A stretch of DNA of 64,000 bases from Enchytraeus crypticus (taxonomy: Eukaryota > Annelida > Clitellata > Enchytraeida > Enchytraeidae): positions 124,001 to 188,000 of the forward strand of contig CAJHZI010000706.1 of assembly GCA_905160935.1 (NCBI GenBank), written 5' to 3'. Positions within the stretch are counted from its first letter, which is position 1. Every line of letters starts with the position of its first letter. Position numbers and translations under genes: made by a program. Under the pieces are notes generated by a model. The model worked only from the letters and a program-made list of their open reading frames with translations. It did not search any database and was not told the origin of the DNA. Below are positions 10,354-43,697 of the stretch, in pieces.

Positions 10354-12723
10354 TTAACCGTTTACAGTCGGGAGATAGAAAGAGTTAACATATATGGCTA
10401 ATTTTTGGATATGTTATACAATTTGGGCTCCCATTACAGCATCTGTAAACATCTTGACAATTTTTTTACATTTTATGTGAAAATTTCTGTTCCCAAAATG
10501 GGAACGTTGGACTGTGCATAGGCAACGACGCGTTCAGTGATACAACGCTAATATAGCTTAAAATATTTGTACCAATTTCTCTAATTTAAGAGTTGAGTAA
10601 TAGAAAACATGAAACCTAAACATTCCTTACAAAATCCCGATCAAATGAGTCGTATTCCCTACCTATATCAATACATTTAGTACAATATATACAAGTTTAA
10701 TATTAATATGTCTTATTCTCTAGCTACATTATATCTAAACATACATGTACTTACAAAATATCCAAATAATGAAATAATAATATCAACAATATCATTTATT
10801 CTCTAATTACACTCTGTAGTCATGATACCTTACAGTTGTGCAACGTACTACATGTCCAATAACAGTGCTACTGCTACGCAACTGGTTGGTTATTACGACC
10901 TGGTGTTGTACAGCCCAGAACAGAGTTTATGCAGGTGCTTTCTTGCATTTCACACACTGCAGGTGAGTGTTGGTCATACGAAAGTGCATCTTCCCTGACT
11001 GGCGCTTTCCAAATGGTGGTTCACTCCATAAAATCGGGTGTCGTTGGGTGTAGGAGCTGTTGGGCCACTAAGTCGTATGCGTTCCTGCTGTGACCTAAAC
11101 AGTGCCATCGTCACTGTTCTTCTAAACCGGATGTGAGTAAGTGTGCTGTCAGGATGCAGATATTGGTAGAACCTGAAAGCACAACTACTGCCATGTTAAG
11201 GCCGTTGCTAAACAGATTCCACCACCACTTCTTAGAACGGAGCCGTGGCCGATACGAAGCCAGCATCCTATCTAACACATCAACCCCACCCGTTCCTTTG
11301 TTGTACTTTCTGATGAGATCAGGCTGTGTTACTAGTTAGTTTCCTTCACACCCTTTACCCTCCTTTTCGCTGAATGTACCGTTGTAACGCCTAGATGGTT
11401 GCTGGAAGCAGTGACTACAGAATTGTCGTTGCACCGTACGAAGAGTACCTGTCCATCAGATTTGTAGTCAGAGTGACCTTGGTTGATCTTCTTCATTTGA
11501 GGTATGGTCATCAAAGGCCACTTGTTGCACCTGTTATCATTCACAATGCCACATGCCCTAAAACCTTTGTCACTGAGATCAGACATAAGTTGATGACTTG
11601 TGAAGAAATTGTCGAAGTGGACTTCGTGGCAAGCTGGCTGGCCAACAACTTCCAACAATCCAACGCTTATATATCCTGCAGACACACCCCTGTTATCAAG
11701 CAACCTCTCCCCCTCGTATTAAAGGTGGCTTTTCATGATTAAAGCATTATATCTAAATTCCTTCAAGTTATACAAAATTCTGTTATACAAGAATCTCAGC
11801 TAGACAGCTTGCTCACGGCTTCACTGGATAAACCCAGTAATCTTAATTGGTCTTTTTAATTCGTCACTAGAGAATCCGAGAAGGACGGATTCTTTCATCT
11901 TTCCTTTATTCACGGCTTAGTAACCACGGCAGTTAGGCATTGTTGTTAATTAAGTTAACAAGCTGTCAAACAATTCAAGCCCCTCAAGAAGTCAACTAAT
12001 AAAAATCGTCAAACCATCAAAGAGTCTGCTCAGTTTACAACCCTGAAGAATCCGTCCTTGTGTACAGCTCTAATAAGTAATCGCTCTATAATAAGTAATA
12101 ATAATGCTTTTGATGAACCATTGCAATAAACCAACAATAAATAAATAATTATAATTGCATAACTGGAGAAAGTGGTAAATAGGTATGTTATCCGTTTACG
12201 GATCAGGAATTTCGGGGTTCAAATCATAGACTCTCCCGTCACAGACATGCTTTAGCAATCAGCTTAGCTGCAAAAAGTAGTAAAAGATATACCAGTAAAT
12301 TGCTTTTACACAGTCCAACGTTCCCATTTTGGGAACATAACATGCTTTGAAGAATATCTTTTAAAGTAGACTATATACACTACCTGTTACTGCAGTTTTT
12401 CAAAAAGCACATATTTAGCTATAAAATAATGCAAAACTTATAATTTTACAAAAATTATTTAATATTAAATTAATTTGTAGAAAATAAAAATAAAAAAATT
12501 GAAAAATGCGTCAGATTTTGTTTCTGTAATCTTAAAATTTAGAACAAGCCCTTAACAAGTTTTATATTTTTCGAACGTTTTATCCAATTTTAATTGCCTT
12601 CCATCACGATAAAATAGTTATGCGTTAGAATAGTTGAGTAATAGTTATATAGTAATAGTAATAGTAGTAGTTGCAATAGCTTCCATGTTCCCAAAATGGG
12701 AACGTTGGACTGTAAACGGTTAA
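10354..12723 (-). mobile_element. piggyBac-type DNA transposon remnant with TTAA flanks
   Basis: TTAA at 10354-10357 and at 12720-12723 flank perfect 12-bp inverted ends CCGTTTACAGTC (10358-10369) and its complement (12708-12719). The body is 2362 bp. TTAA target duplication and ends starting CC are the hallmark of piggyBac. A 27-bp motif built on GTTCCCAAAATGGGAAC occurs at 10489-10515 (+), 12310-12336 (-) and 12687-12713 (+, next to the right end). The element interrupts the 23-bp tandem array, which resumes directly after the second TTAA. Confidence 0.9.
10927..11703 (-). pseudogene. piggyBac transposase fragment (C-terminal half, frameshifted)
   Basis: On the minus strand from 11703: LDNRGVSAGYISVGLLEVV, then HEVHFDNFFTSHQLMSDL, NRCNKW and VLFVRCNDNSVV. 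After a frame change near 11340 follow PDLIRKYNKGTGGVDVLDRM and a Trp-rich stretch, then a short Cys-containing end LQCVKCKKAPA with TAA at 10927-10929. DNFFTS, the YNKGTGGVD block and the Cys-rich end are typical of the DDE_Tnp_1_7 family. At least three frameshifts or stops are present and the N-terminal half is not recognisable, so it cannot encode an active enzyme. Confidence 0.88.
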
Positions 12724-12936
12724 TCAAATCATAAGCAGAGGCATAATCAAATCATAATCAGAGGCGTAATCAAATCATAATCTGAGGCATAATCAAATCA
12801 TAATCTGAGGCATAATCAAATCATAATATGAGGCATAATCAAATCATAATCAGAGGTGTAATCAAATCATAAACAGAGGCGTAATCAAATCATAATCAGA
12901 GGTGTAATCAATTCATAAACAGAGGCGTAATCAAAT
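12724..12936 (+). repeat. Same tandem array (middle part), 23-bp units
   Basis: AGGCATAATCAAATCATAAT units resume directly after the right TTAA of the piggyBac element and stop where a LINE is inserted. Copies here vary more than in the left part. Confidence 0.9.
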
Positions 12937-13377
12937 ACCTTCAAAAGTTTAAATTATGGTGAACCATACTATCTATCTGATCTTTTATCAATCCTCTCGT
13001 AGTCTTCGTTCCTCTGGTAAAAACCTTCTCACTGTACCAAACGTTAAATCTGCCATGGGGCAGACGCTCCTTCATGTTTTCTGCTTCGACAAAATGGAAC
13101 TCTCTGCCACAAGATCTTCGATCTTGTAATTGTATTGGTACTTTCCTTGGCCAGCTAAACACTTATCTCCTTCCGCCATAGGTCTAAATTTTGACCCGCT
13201 TGCCTTGGATCTTGGACTTGCACTGTTTTGATCTCGCTTTCTCTTGCGGTCTCTGTGTACTCAGTCGTCATCGTGTGGTGCTTTTGCGCCTGTTTGTGTA
13301 GAGTCTGCAAGAGACGTCCCCGACATTGCCTTATGGCGAGGAACCAGACGTTTAATTCTTACTGATTGATTGATTGA
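12937..13377 (+). mobile_element. 5'-truncated LINE (CR1/L2-like) with ATTG-type tail
   Basis: It is inserted in the tandem array, so both limits are visible. The first half decodes, across a frameshift, to a LINE C-terminus (YLSDLL ... then RRSFMFSASTKWNSLPQDLR, and LGQLNTYLL before TAG). A 3' untranslated region follows, ending in a GACGTCC..GACATTGC..GAGGAACC..GACGTTTAA core and a short GATT repeat tail (13362-13377). The same core closes other elements in the window. Confidence 0.75.
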
Positions 13378-13566
13378 AATCATAATCAGAGGCATAATCA
13401 AATCATAATCAGATGCATAATCAAATCATAATCTGAGGCATAATCAAATCATAATATGAGACATAATCAAATCATAATCAGAGGCGTAATCAAATAATAA
13501 TCAGAGGCTTAATCAAATCATAATCAGAGGCATAATCAAATCATAATCAGAGGCTTAATCAAATCA
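13376..13566 (+). repeat. Same tandem array (right part)
   Basis: The 23-bp units continue after the LINE tail and end near 13566. Confidence 0.88.
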
Positions 13567-14405
13567 CGGAGTTTTTATTATCAGTTTAATATATTCAGAG
13601 CTTAATGAAATGTGAGAGATTAGCCAACGCTCAACCGCGCAGCGTCCCGTGTGTCGAGCGTTTCTTATGCTTAATAGTCACAGCTAAGAAGAATACTACA
13701 GCTGTTCCTTCTAAGAGAAACTGTTTTGATAAGGTGTAAATGTTCACTCAAATTATGAAACAACTACTACTTCGTTTATTTCTCCCTAAAGTGAAATTAA
13801 GTTCCAGCAGCTGCTATCATAATCATGATTCCAATTTGTAGAACGTACGACTAAAGAGAAGCCTTGATTGCTAGATAAATTAGGAGCCCGTCTACTGAAA
13901 GCTCTTATCCCTCCCTCCTCCTTTCTCGACGTCCCTGAAATTGCTTTATGGCGAGGAACCGGACGTTAAATACTTATTGATTGATTCTCGTGAAGAAATC
14001 TGTTTTCTGAGAGAAGCGTAATATTATCTTTGTGTTGAGTTTCAATCGCTAATCCTTGGGGTTTGAAGGGTCATTCATTTCTGTCTGAATTTTAAAATCA
14101 ACTGAATTCGAAATCCGAGCCGCTGAACGGTTAGTGTCTAGAAACTGACGCTAAACAGCCAGACCTCGCTAGTCTAGAGGAATGGTGAAGAGATTTTTAC
14201 TGTAGGAGCTCTGCTTTCACTAATCCACTCTGTATTTGTTTGCGAGTAAGATGAGTAGGCCTGTTTGCCATAATGTTGATATGCAATTGACGATTTATTA
14301 GCGGCTTAAGAGCTTAAGTTAAATCGATTCCACAGAAATGTATCATTCACATCTAGTTGATTAGATCTCTACTGAGAGAGTAGGTGTTTATTAAGCTCTG
14401 CCGTG
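13567..14405. other. Non-coding intergenic stretch with LINE 3'-end relic
   Basis: No supported exon. At 13925-13990 a copy of the GACGTCCCTGAAATTGC ... GACGTTAAATACTTATTG LINE tail is visible. Confidence 0.55.
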
Positions 14406-14416
14406 TCACGAACCAT

Positions 14417-14417
14417 C

Positions 14418-14505
<88 letters not shown>

Positions 14506-14506
14506 T
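14417..14506 (+). repeat. TAA microsatellite
   Basis: About 30 uninterrupted TAA units. It gives the isoleucine-run frame on the minus strand. Confidence 0.95.
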
Positions 14507-14609
14507 TAAGAACATTTGTAAAGCGCCGCTCTATGCTAAATTCCACAGCGTCGCTGAATGGACATTGGTGGTATAGTGCCACAATCGGTGTAGCGACTAG
14601 AATATATCT

Positions 14610-14974
14610 CTTCAGTGCACTGCCAAGTGGCAGGTTCAAGGTACATATTCGTACTCAAAGTCTGTTTTCTCGCTCCATAAGAGCACTCCTTAGATCAACA
14701 AGTAAATCCCTTCACAAAGTCTATGCCTTATCCATACCATATGTAGCCTATAGCTTAGGAAAAATATGGCTTCTGAGGTGGTTTCCCGTTGCCTTCCTCA
14801 GTTAGGTGGATTAATTACCATTTAATCCTGGGGGAAAATATTTCATGATGAGGTGGGTCCCCTCTTGCCATCCTCAGCTCCTGCCTTTAGTCGCCTCTTA
14901 CGTACACGCGGCAGATTGTTTGCGGTTGTCCTATTGTGCAGTGGTCTAACCACACCCGAGCACAACACGGGGAG
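14610..14974 (-). mobile_element. Dispersed repeat family B, full copy
   Basis: This ~365-bp repeat has near-identical copies at 27909-28275 (-) and 55233-55595 (+). In its sense orientation it starts TGTGTTGTGCTCGGG and ends in the inverted pair CTGCCACTTGGCAG followed by TGCACTGAAG and an AAG/AGA tail. No coding frame is kept between copies. The end resembles the RTE LINE 3' end in this window. It overlaps the 14533-14805 open frame, which is therefore not a gene. Confidence 0.75.
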
Positions 14975-16017
14975 TTATAGAATATCTGTTACCTGTATTA
15001 TATGTAATATTTAAACATCTATTATTATACTTGTATTCTGTCAGTCAAAGTAACGTAGGCAGTCACCGAAAAGCCATTTAATACAATACACCTGACAATT
15101 GGGAATTTACGCACACGAGAAAATTAATATAAACAAATGTGTGTATGGATATTAATTCTGTGAAACCCCAGACATCTTCTAGCTATCGTCACTACATAAT
15201 TTATAGATTAGCTACTGTTATACACGCTCACACGTACGTGCATGTCTTTCTCTAGTGTTCAACCAAGTGGCAGGTTCAAGGCACATATTCATACTAAAGT
15301 CTGCTAGCACACTCTATAGAGTAGCAAGTAAATCTCTTCACTAAAGGGCATGTCTTATCCATACATAGTGTAACCAGAATCTTGGGAAAACTATTGACTA
15401 CTGAGGTCGTTTCCCATTCACTTCCTCTTACTTAGGCGCCTCTTACAACACGCGAAGGTAATGGCTGATCAATTTTCAGTGTCCTGGACATAGTACAGGG
15501 TATGTACGTTATATACTGTTGTACAAACATACGTACATACATATATTCTCACATACATTCACGCATACATACAGTTGATATAAAACACAAAAATCATCAC
15601 AACATGACTGCAAGTCTCTTTACTGTCGTAGGTGCTTTAATCGTCTAAAACGAACATTTACAGTTTTCCGTAGATTCAATCCTCAGTTTCCTAAAATATA
15701 CCCAGAATAGTGTTTTCGAAGTTCTGAATTCGATACATTGGGGAGGAAGGGCGGGAGTGGTTAAGGGAAGAGGGGGCAGACGACTCAGCCTAACGAGGTA
15801 ACCAATGATGCGAAAACTGGCAGAATAATTAGATGGTTTATAATCCAGGCTTCAAGAGTTATTAATTAGATGTTAATAGTATGCAGCAGCCCTATGACAC
15901 CTGGTGGAGAGTAAATAGGCTAGTTCTAAAACACTCTAAAACACTTCATTGAATAGAGATGTCAAACAGCTTGCTCATGGCTGCATGAGAGTGGTTTACA
16001 TGGCTAGCATTGAACCC

Positions 16018-16076
16018 GTGAACTGTTGTTTTAAACGTGATAGTGATACCACTAGACCACCGAGACTCTAGAGCTA
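16018..16076 (-). mobile_element. tRNA-like sequence (SINE head or tRNA pseudogene)
   Basis: The reverse complement has TGGTCTAGTGGTATCAC (box A, like Asp/Glu tRNA) and GGGTTCAATGC (box B). The arms do not pair well, so it is unlikely to be a working tRNA. Confidence 0.4.
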
Positions 16077-16689
16077 TCAGATGTGCCTATAGTTGTTGTC
16101 AGTACTAATCTCACGTTCAAGTGACCGTAATAAGATATAAAATATACTTTAACTGACAACTGTCGGCTTTCATCTTCTTTATATACCACCAGCACTATGA
16201 AGTCATCATCTCGTCCTATCTCATACTTAAATCCTGATGATTGAACTTCCGGTCTCACTTCTGAACACAATTACACCTTGTACAGTTAACATTACACAAT
16301 TATGCATTAGACACTTACACATTACTGCAATGACGCATTACACAATTACACATTGCTACAATTACACATTGTATATGGAAATAGAGATAGCACAACAAGG
16401 GGAAATGACAAACTGTGAATAACGACTGTGAATAGTTGAAAAGAAACTTTAAAGTCATTTTCCTCCCTTTGTATCCCAATGTTTAGTCTTGCAGGAAATG
16501 GTTGGTCCACGGCATATTTTAAATAACAAGTTGCTATATTTCTTACTAGATTGCATTCTGCCAAGCGGGAGGCCAAATATTCCTGCCTGCTTCAAGGTTC
16601 GCTTCTATCACCTAACTATATAAAATGAGTTATAGAATGCACAATTATGCATTAGACAACTACACATTACTACAATTGCACATGATTAT

Positions 16690-16868
16690 TACATAGAAGG
16701 TAGAATGGAAGGAAAAAAGAGGCAGAGGCAGGCCGAGATTAGGCATGTTAGATGATTTAAAGACCCATGCATATGTGGAAATGAAGAGGAAGGTGGAAGA
16801 CAGAGAAGAGTGAAGGCGTTATGTATCATGGACCTGCCAGTAAGCAGTGCACTAAGAGAGAGAGAATA
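16690..16868 (+). mobile_element. RTE-like LINE 3' end
   Basis: Translation gives a GRGRPRLGMLDDLKTHAYVEM segment with EDREE, typical of the extreme C-terminus of RTE proteins. The copy ends CCTGCCAGTAAGCAGTGCAC followed by a GA-repeat tail. Similar copies lie at 34212-34379, 5130-5290 and 45645-45763 (-). Confidence 0.7.
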
Positions 16869-16869
16869 A

Positions 16870-17020
16870 CTACACAATTCACAATTACACATTGCTACAG
16901 TTACACATTGCTACAATTACACATTGGTACAATTACACATTGCTACAATTACACATTGCTACAATTACACATTGCTACAATTACACATTGCTACAATTAC
17001 ACATTGCTACAATTACAAAT
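16870..17020 (+). repeat. 16-bp tandem repeat
   Basis: About nine copies of a unit close to ACACATTGCTACAATT. Because 16 is not a multiple of 3 and no stop occurs, three overlapping plus-strand frames are open; none is a gene. Confidence 0.92.
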
Positions 17021-18839
17021 CACAATATTACGTATTTCACATTGAAGACAGCAGAAATGAAACTGCTAATTGTCCTACAGAAAATTATACACTTATTTCT
17101 TTAGTGATTTTATTATCTCTATAGAAGTTTCTGCAGAACTGGCACAGCCAGCTAGTTCTATAGGTCTTACTCGATTAGCATTTAGGCGAATTTCCAAAAA
17201 CAAAAAACAACAGTGCAGTAACGTTAAGTTCAAATTACAAAATAAGAAATTAATAAAGAGTTCAAATTACAAAATAAGAAATTAATAAAAGTGAAGATGT
17301 AATACAGCAGATGGAGTGGAATGCCGTACCACTACGTACTCTAAATGAACCACAAATAATTATATTAGAAGCCTTCATAGAATATCTATTTTCCTAATTA
17401 TATTTATAAATGCACGTATTTATTATGTATGATTTAGCATGTTGCATATAGCACCAATATAGATCTATGCGTACGTATGCAGCATAATCAAATTATAACA
17501 CACTTTCCACTTTCCTTGTAAAATAGAACATATCCTCTTTATGGTTTTGTTTAAACTACAAGCAGTTATGTAAATGAGTACTGTCGCCTGTAAGACTAAT
17601 ATACATTTCATTGAACAGCAATTTAGATCAATTGCGATCCACAACTAATTAGAACACAACAGTCTCTGAATATGTAATGTTTGAAAGTAGACCTTATATC
17701 ATGTAAACTCATTTCTAGACTATACAACAATTACAATAGTTACGTACTGTAGCCTAATACACTACAAGCAATATACATTAGAATACACAAAATAATACTA
17801 AACATTTCTTATCACTTTAACAGTGTAAAATTCGACTTTAAGTCTTAAGAGGTAAAGAATTAACTTAAGATGAAAAGTACAATAATGCAGAGATCAAATA
17901 ATAATTTACAAGATGAAATATTAGATTAAAATGCTTAAATTGAGAAAGAATTAAATCTAGTTTTGATTGAAAACAGAGCTACATCGTAACAATTGTTCAA
18001 GCTCAGCACGCTGAAACTTAAACATCAGTGACTAGAGTTCAAAGTTCAAACCCATCTTTATCCCTACATCAGCGTGATCAACACCAGTTATGCAAGCTTT
18101 TCATTGTTTTTAGAGAGCTTAATGACATATTACACTTCTATTTATTTTGTTTTATTTCACTTTTTATCGTATTTAGTTATTTTATTTTATTTATGTACTT
18201 TTTCTAACTTTATTTAAATTAGGTCTATATTACCTGCTTGCTTCACTGCCACGTTAATCATAGGAAATAAAACGTAATTTTATGAGAATTGTTGAGAAGA
18301 AGAGGTCTAATGACAACTAAATAATTGTACAATAAAGTGTTTGTACATGTACAGTATATGCTATGTCCACAATTAACTAAATAAACTTAATCAGCGATAG
18401 ACTTTTGCTAGATCATCGTGATTGGTTTTAACATTACTGAAGCTACTTAACAACACAGTAAAGGATATCATGCCAAACTTTCACATTTAGGGGTCAGCGG
18501 GACTAGACCAGAAAGACAGAACAGTTGATTGATGATGTGGGTTTAACGTCAAGGTCAGAAGTAGTAATAGTAGTAGTACATATGTTAATTTAAAAGTCTT
18601 CAAACACCGGCAAACAACTGTGAAAGCAGACAAATCAACAGCTCAAAGTGCGATCAACATATGTAGTATCAAAAAGAAATGAAAATTTGCTCACAACGGC
18701 CATCAGAGAGGGCACTAAAGTACCCTATCGAGCTGACCACCGCAGTAAACAAAGAAAGAAGGAGATAGAAGAAACACTAAAGACAGAAGTCCGAAGGTCT
18801 TCTCCTCAAGACGTCAGGTGTACCGGCGCACCGATGTGC

Positions 18840-18980
18840 CCCGTGGTTATAGTAGAGGAGTGTAACGCAGGAGAACTCAGTTACCATTGCTCTCATTTTT
18901 TCTGAGGTGCGTTCCTCTGTTAGGGGCCCATGTCAGATACAAGGAGATCTGTAAATACATTATACATTACATGAGGCCCG
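18840..18980 (+). repeat. Dispersed repeat family F
   Basis: It shares a block (GAACTCAGTT, CATTTTTTCT, TAGGGGCCCAT, AAATACATTA) with 61786-61885 in the first intron of the epimerase-like gene. The open frame 18648-18905 is made of this and the 18700-18760 repeat. Confidence 0.55.
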
Positions 18981-19555
18981 CAAAATGCTCTCCATTCCCC
19001 TGGCTCTCAATTCCCACTTTAATCACTGGTTGTACCCTAAATCCCAATTTGGTTGGTCAACCCAACCCATGGTTGTGGTTGTACAGCTGGTTTCTTAGCT
19101 TACATTTGGGGTGTCAATTACCCCCCAACCCTAAGTCATTCGCCTAGTTGACCACAGTTTAGGAAGCGGGCACTTGAAACTCGGGTGAGTATTTCATAGA
19201 CAGTCATATTATACGTGGCGCAGTAACCAGAGCTGTGTTAATAGAGATATGATGTTTAGCACTTACTGCTGCCTAAACTTATTCGTTCTAAGTGGTTAGA
19301 TAAGATTGGATATTTAAACTGTTCTAATAACAGGTAGGTCTAAGTTAAGCTATAACTTGGATTGTAATTGAACCGTGTCAATGTTGCAATAGTTACTGGA
19401 ATACATATTATATTTATATCCAGCTGAGTTTAATAACTATTTTATTTAACGACAAGTTTGTCACTGCATCAATGACATGCTTGACATTGCAGCTATAACA
19501 GTAACGTATATGACAAATAACAGGTTCCATGCTTCGAGATACCAACAATAGATCT

Positions 19556-19690
19556 ACAATAGGCCTACATATTGGCCTACAATAGGCCTACATATGGGCC
19601 TACAATAGACTTACATAAGGGCATATAATAGGCCTACACACGGGCCTACAATAGGCCTACATTTGGACCTACAGTATATTCCTACATGGA
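19556..19690 (+). repeat. Degenerate AATAGGCCTACAT-type minisatellite
   Basis: Eight or so irregular copies of an AGGCCTACA(A/T) motif. Confidence 0.75.
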
Positions 19691-20744
19691 GGCTAAGCAG
19701 TAGGCTAACGTTACGTTACTCGAGACATTTTCTACCAATAGTAGGCCTACCAAATCTTGACAAATTAGCCGTTTCTCTAAATTAAATGCTCATACAGTCA
19801 CTCCAGCTCATATTGGTTCTCTCGGAAGTGTGGAGAAAACTACATTGATTAAAATCTTCCTCTTCCTCTGGAGTGCTGTATAGAGCAGTGTGGTACACCT
19901 GAGTGCCATGGATCAACCCTGTTCCAAGTGATCCATTCAGCTCTGAGAGATGGATTGCATTGGTCGAACTGCATCAGTGGCGGATCCAGGGTTGGGCAAG
20001 GGAGCTATGGCCCCTCGCATTTGTTTCCTATTTTTAACTTCAAATTTGGTCGAATATCAACGGAAAGGTATAAAGATAACGTTTACCAGTGATCCGTTAG
20101 GATTCAAGGGGTGGCGATCATAGGCAAGCATTTCAGTCTTACAAAAGCTAACAAAACGGCTGCATGATTTATAAAAAAAGGTCATGAAAACAATTTCTGG
20201 CACCAGAAAGAAATTCTGGATCCGTTACTGCCTTGCACACGCTACCTGTGAATTCAACACTGGCAAAGTTGATGTTAGATACTGTAGATATGTGTTGATC
20301 TTCAAATATCACAAGAACGACATTTTTGAACGCATGTGCGGCACATGTTTGTGAATCGAAGCAAGTCAGTCGTGTCGGACTAAGTCCGTTCCTTGTATAC
20401 GAGACTAATATATAAATATATGCAAATATACTGAACATTGCCAGCCGTCAATCTATGCACACCCCTCCCCACTCTCCCACTAGGCTTTGTTTATTATGCG
20501 AGCAGAGATACAACTACATATCAGAAATGATCATATTATAAATCATATTATATATGTTAGTTCAGAATACTCGTCAAAGTAAACCACAAGTCCTCTCAGA
20601 TCCTGACTTCTCTACACATCACGAATGTTCTCGGAGGTCTGAAGGATTACAGCGCAGTGAGGCATGGATCAATGTGGATTGTAGGGCCTATATATCAAAG
20701 CCTGGGATGCTTGCGATGGCGATGATCATTATGCACATGCTTGA

Positions 20745-20955
20745 TAGTAGCTAGTAGCTAGTAGCTAGTAATTATTAGCTCATAGCTTGATAGCTATTAG
20801 CTAAAGTAGCTACTTGCTGATAGCTACGAGCTACTAGCTACGATCTACTAGCTAGTAGCTAGTAGCTCGAAGCTAGCAGCTATTAGATCGTAAGTAGTAG
20901 CTAGTAGCTATCAGCTAGTACCTAGTAGCCCGTAGTCGTAGCTAGTAGCTATCAA
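20745..20955 (+). repeat. AGCTAGTAG-rich palindromic low-complexity stretch
   Basis: Dense AGCTAGTAGCTA and its variants, rich in self-complementary AGCT and CTAG words. No coding frame. Confidence 0.85.
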
Positions 20956-20967
20956 GCTAGGAAGTGA

Positions 20968-21040
20968 ATATGGCGTAATGGCTATAGTCTTAGCCTCGTA
21001 AACAAGTGGCCTAGGTTCAAAATTCAGGGGAAGTCAACAG
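20968..21040 (+). mobile_element. tRNA-like SINE fragment
   Basis: TGGCGTAATGG (box-A-like) and TAGGTTCAAAATTC (box-B-like) are spaced like a tRNA promoter, but no cloverleaf-compatible acceptor stem is evident. It is probably a SINE head. Confidence 0.4.
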
Positions 21041-21534
21041 CTATTAGATATTCACTAGGGTCCTGGAAGGTTATTAACGTATTCACGGAGCCTACTGACC
21101 ACCTCAGTCATCAACAACAAAGTTACGATTAATCAGGGAAAGGAAGCAGTTTTAACACAAGTCACCAGTCGTAACAATTAACACTGCTAGAGAAATGATG
21201 CTTTAAGAAATCTTCACTGGTAGAGTTATAGTGGACATGGTCTCCAAAAATATTGCAAGACAGGTGCTTATTAATTGTCACTTTTGCAAATAGTTTATAA
21301 CTATTATAATCACTATTATGCTACTACTCTATCTATTGTGACCAGTAACATTAATTCATTACGGCTATTCATTATTATTTTTACCGTCCATTATATTGCT
21401 AATTGAGGTAGTCATTGCTGCTGCTATTAATTTCTAACACGGTAATACCACGTACACAGCAGTATAAATTTGACAAATTGTTGATGTTGTAGTGTAAATT
21501 AAAACATTGACCGGAGATAGAAGAAATCAACAAT

Positions 21535-43686
<22,152 letters not shown>

Positions 43687-43691
43687 CGCAG

Positions 43692-43697
43692 AATAAA
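43692..43697 (+). terminator. AATAAA polyadenylation signal, 6 bases after the PKA stop
   Basis: AATAAA follows the TAA at 43684-43686 almost directly. Further AATAAA words at 43903-43908 and 43919-43924 are more likely positions for the used site, as they would give a 3' UTR of about 250 bases. Confidence 0.4.

Larger units (their letters stand above)
14975..18600. other. Non-coding intergenic stretch
   Basis: No exon with recognisable similarity. It contains a partial family B repeat (15255-15445), a tRNA-like piece (16018-16076), an RTE 3' end (16690-16868) and 16-bp ACACATTGCTACAATT repeats (16286-16380 and 16870-17020). Confidence 0.6.
18980..21300. other. Non-coding region upstream of the PKA first exon
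   Basis: No supported exon. It holds a GGCCTACAATA-type minisatellite (19556-19690) and an AGCTAGTAG-rich stretch (20745-20955). No convincing TATA or initiator was found for the PKA promoter, which may lie near 21300-21534. Confidence 0.5.

Noticed and set aside
12941-13162. 73-codon minus-strand frame
   Set aside because: It is antisense to the LINE C-terminus at 12937-13377.
14406-14805. Frames at 14406-14639 (-) and 14533-14805 (+)
   Set aside because: The first is a TAA microsatellite and the second is inside dispersed repeat family B.
16821-17124. Three overlapping frames with HIATITHCYNYTLLQL repeats
   Set aside because: They are read from a 16-bp tandem repeat without stops.
18648-18905. 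85-codon frame upstream of PKA
   Set aside because: Built from two dispersed repeats that recur near 33450 and 61790.
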